A DNA stretch of 64,000 bases, from assembly GCF_025460805.1 (NCBI RefSeq), contig NZ_JAMXFJ010000011.1:62001-126000 (forward strand). Direction: 5' to 3'. The notes under the pieces were generated by a model that was given only the letters and a program-made list of their open reading frames with translations, made no database searches and was not told the origin of the DNA. Both the position numbers and the translations under genes were made by a program. Shown piece by piece: positions 62,782-64,000 of the stretch (its first letter is position 1; each line of letters begins with the position of its first letter). The DNA is from Microvirga sesbaniae. GTDB taxonomy: Bacteria > Pseudomonadota > Alphaproteobacteria > Rhizobiales > Beijerinckiaceae.

Positions 62782-64000
62782 GCTCCTGGCGTCCGGCAAA
62801 GGCTTTCTGATCGGCGGAGGCGAGATGGGCGCGCGTATCCGCGCACACGACTGGGCCGCAACCCCGCTTGGACCCGTCGAGACGTGGCCGCAGAGCCTGC
62901 GCACGGCGGTGAGCATCATGCTCAACTCCAGATTCCCAACTTACTTAGCCTGGGGGCAGGACCTGATCAGCCTGTACAACGACGCCTACCGACCCTTTCT
63001 CGGCAATAAGCCGGAGACGCTCGGACGGCCTTTTGCCGAAGTCTGGGCTGAAGCATGGTCCACGGTCGGTCCGATTGCCGAACAGGCTCTGGCGGGCGAG
63101 GCCAGCTACTTCGAGAACATGCCTATTACGCTGGAGCGCCACGGCTACCCCGAAGACACATGGTGGACCTTCTCCTATTCCCCCGTCCGTAGCGAGAGCG
63201 GCGATGTCGGCGGGGTGCTGTGTACGGTTCATGAAACCACCCACGAAGTGACGACCCGCGCGGCCCTTGAGGCCGAGAAGGATCGTCTGCGCAAGAGCGA
63301 GGCGGAGTTCCGCACCATTGCGGATGCCGCCCCTGCCCTGGTGTGGGTCTGCTCGGCAAGTGGCAACAACATCTTCATGAACGAGAGTTGGTACAAATTC
63401 ACCGGCCAGACCCCCAACGAAGCCCAAGGTACCGGCTGGAGCAAGGCACTGCATCCGGAGGACGCCGCCCTGATCATGCTGCACTGGCAGCGTTGCCGGG
63501 AGAGTGGACAAGCCTACGAGGGTGAAGTCCGCTACCGCCGCCATGACGGCGCTTACCGCTGGCATTCATTCCGCGCATTGCCGCATCGGGATCGCGATGG
63601 AACCGAAAAGTGGTTCGGGGTCAGCCTCGACATTCACGACTTGAGAACTGCCGAAAAGCAACTGCGGGAGAGTGAGGCCCGGCTGCGCCTCGCCGTCGAG
63701 GCAGGCCGGATGGCAACATTTGAGTGTACCAACGGGCAGGTCACCGCCATGCCCGAACTCAAGCGCCTCCTCGGCTATCCGGCAGATGCCGAACTCGACG
63801 CAGACGAGGTTCTCTCCCACTACTATCCAGGGGAGCGGGAAAGGGTTGCCGCCTGCGCTCAGAAGGCGTTGGAGCAGGGCGAGCGATTCTTCGAGGTCGA
63901 GTACCGCCATTTCCGGTTGGATGGGGACCTGCGCTGGCTTCTCCTGCGCGCTGAGATCGTCCTGGGTCCTGATAGCGCTCCGCCGAGAATTATAGGGGTC
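62771..64000 (+). CDS. PAS-domain sensor (histidine) kinase, N-terminal part; runs off the window
   Basis: The frame from 62771 is open for 410 codons to the end. It starts with GGGEMGARIRAHDWAATPLGP, a motif typical of the first PAS domain in alphaproteobacterial multi-PAS kinases. It continues with PAS domains at about 40-150, about 180-290 (FRTIADAAPALVWVCS...GNNIFMNESWYKFTGQ) and about 300-410. No kinase core lies inside the window. The gene overlaps the ParD-like antitoxin by 11 bases, so the two are probably translated together. Confidence 0.88.
   Translation, partial: MPAKLLASGKGFLIGGGEMGARIRAHDWAATPLGPVETWPQSLRTAVSIMLNSRFPTYLAWGQDLISLYNDAYRPFLGNKPETLGRPFAEVWAEAWSTVGPIAEQALAGEASYFENMPITLERHGYPEDTWWTFSYSPVRSESGDVGGVLCTVHETTHEVTTRAALEAEKDRLRKSEAEFRTIADAAPALVWVCSASGNNIFMNESWYKFTGQTPNEAQGTGWSKALHPEDAALIMLHWQRCRESGQAYEGEVRYRRHDGAYRWHSFRALPHRDRDGTEKWFGVSLDIHDLRTAEKQLRESEARLRLAVEAGRMATFECTNGQVTAMPELKRLLGYPADAELDADEVLSHYYPGERERVAACAQKALEQGERFFEVEYRHFRLDGDLRWLLLRAEIVLGPDSAPPRIIGV

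Overview
The window is GC-rich, densely coded DNA from an alphaproteobacterium. The protein families (DUF3141 with PhaC, a MaoC-phosphotransacetylase fusion, DUF6894, HdeD, a FixL-like kinase, a FixK-like regulator, class III cyclases carrying TolB and TPR parts) point to Hyphomicrobiales, most likely a Methylobacteriaceae or Microvirga type organism. This placement is inferred from gene content only. No rRNA, tRNA, phage or CRISPR array was seen.

Layout. 1-6.8 kb (minus strand): an N-terminal heavy-metal P-type ATPase fragment, an NAD(P)H oxidoreductase, a cation P-type ATPase, a tandem universal stress protein, a zinc alcohol dehydrogenase, Hsp20 and a small conserved protein. 7-13.5 kb: an acetate module acs - DUF485 - actP - cNMP/CBS/DUF294 regulator - DnaQ-like exonuclease. 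13.7-17.1 kb: a YoaK/DUF1275 membrane protein, then a decayed zone with a cyclase gene split into two oppositely oriented pieces, an IS5-type element with a stop codon in its transposase, and a broken pyridoxamine-phosphate-oxidase-like gene. 17.5-23.3 kb: a signalling block with a four-PAS hybrid histidine kinase whose last PAS keeps the FixL haem residues, a Crp/FNR-FixK type regulator and an OmpR-type response regulator. 23.5-32.5 kb: lytic transglycosylase, CreA, a patatin-like lipoprotein, a GNAT protein, a GH1-like protein and a DUF1269 protein, separated by long gene-poor gaps. 32.6-38.8 kb: an HlyD - RbbA-like - ABC-2 permease exporter and HdeD. 39.1-48.7 kb: a polyhydroxybutyrate/acetyl-CoA cluster (DUF3141, phaC, fabI, maoC-pta, atoD, atoA, phasin, plus a broken second pta). 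48.7-64 kb: an AT-rich foreign-looking gene, an AraC regulator, a broken DUF1772 gene, a cupin, several secreted small proteins, an M15-like peptidase, a large adenylate cyclase with TPR and HEAT repeats, a DUF1254-PRC fusion, a serine hydrolase, a ParD-like antitoxin and the start of a PAS sensor kinase that runs off the end.

How it fits together. Motifs of the form TTGA-N6-TCAA (FNR/FixK type), or the GCAA variant, lie about 75-160 bp before the start codons of the stress-protein/ATPase operon, the alcohol dehydrogenase, acs (and the divergent YoaK gene), the HlyD-RbbA exporter, HdeD (with the PHB cluster divergent) and the AraC gene. Together with the FixL-like kinase and the FixK-like regulator this suggests a low-oxygen/energy-limitation regulon that rewires acetate, acetyl phosphate and PHB metabolism and stress protection. 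The motif positions and conserved residues are read directly from the sequence. The regulon, and the wiring between kinase and regulator, are inference.
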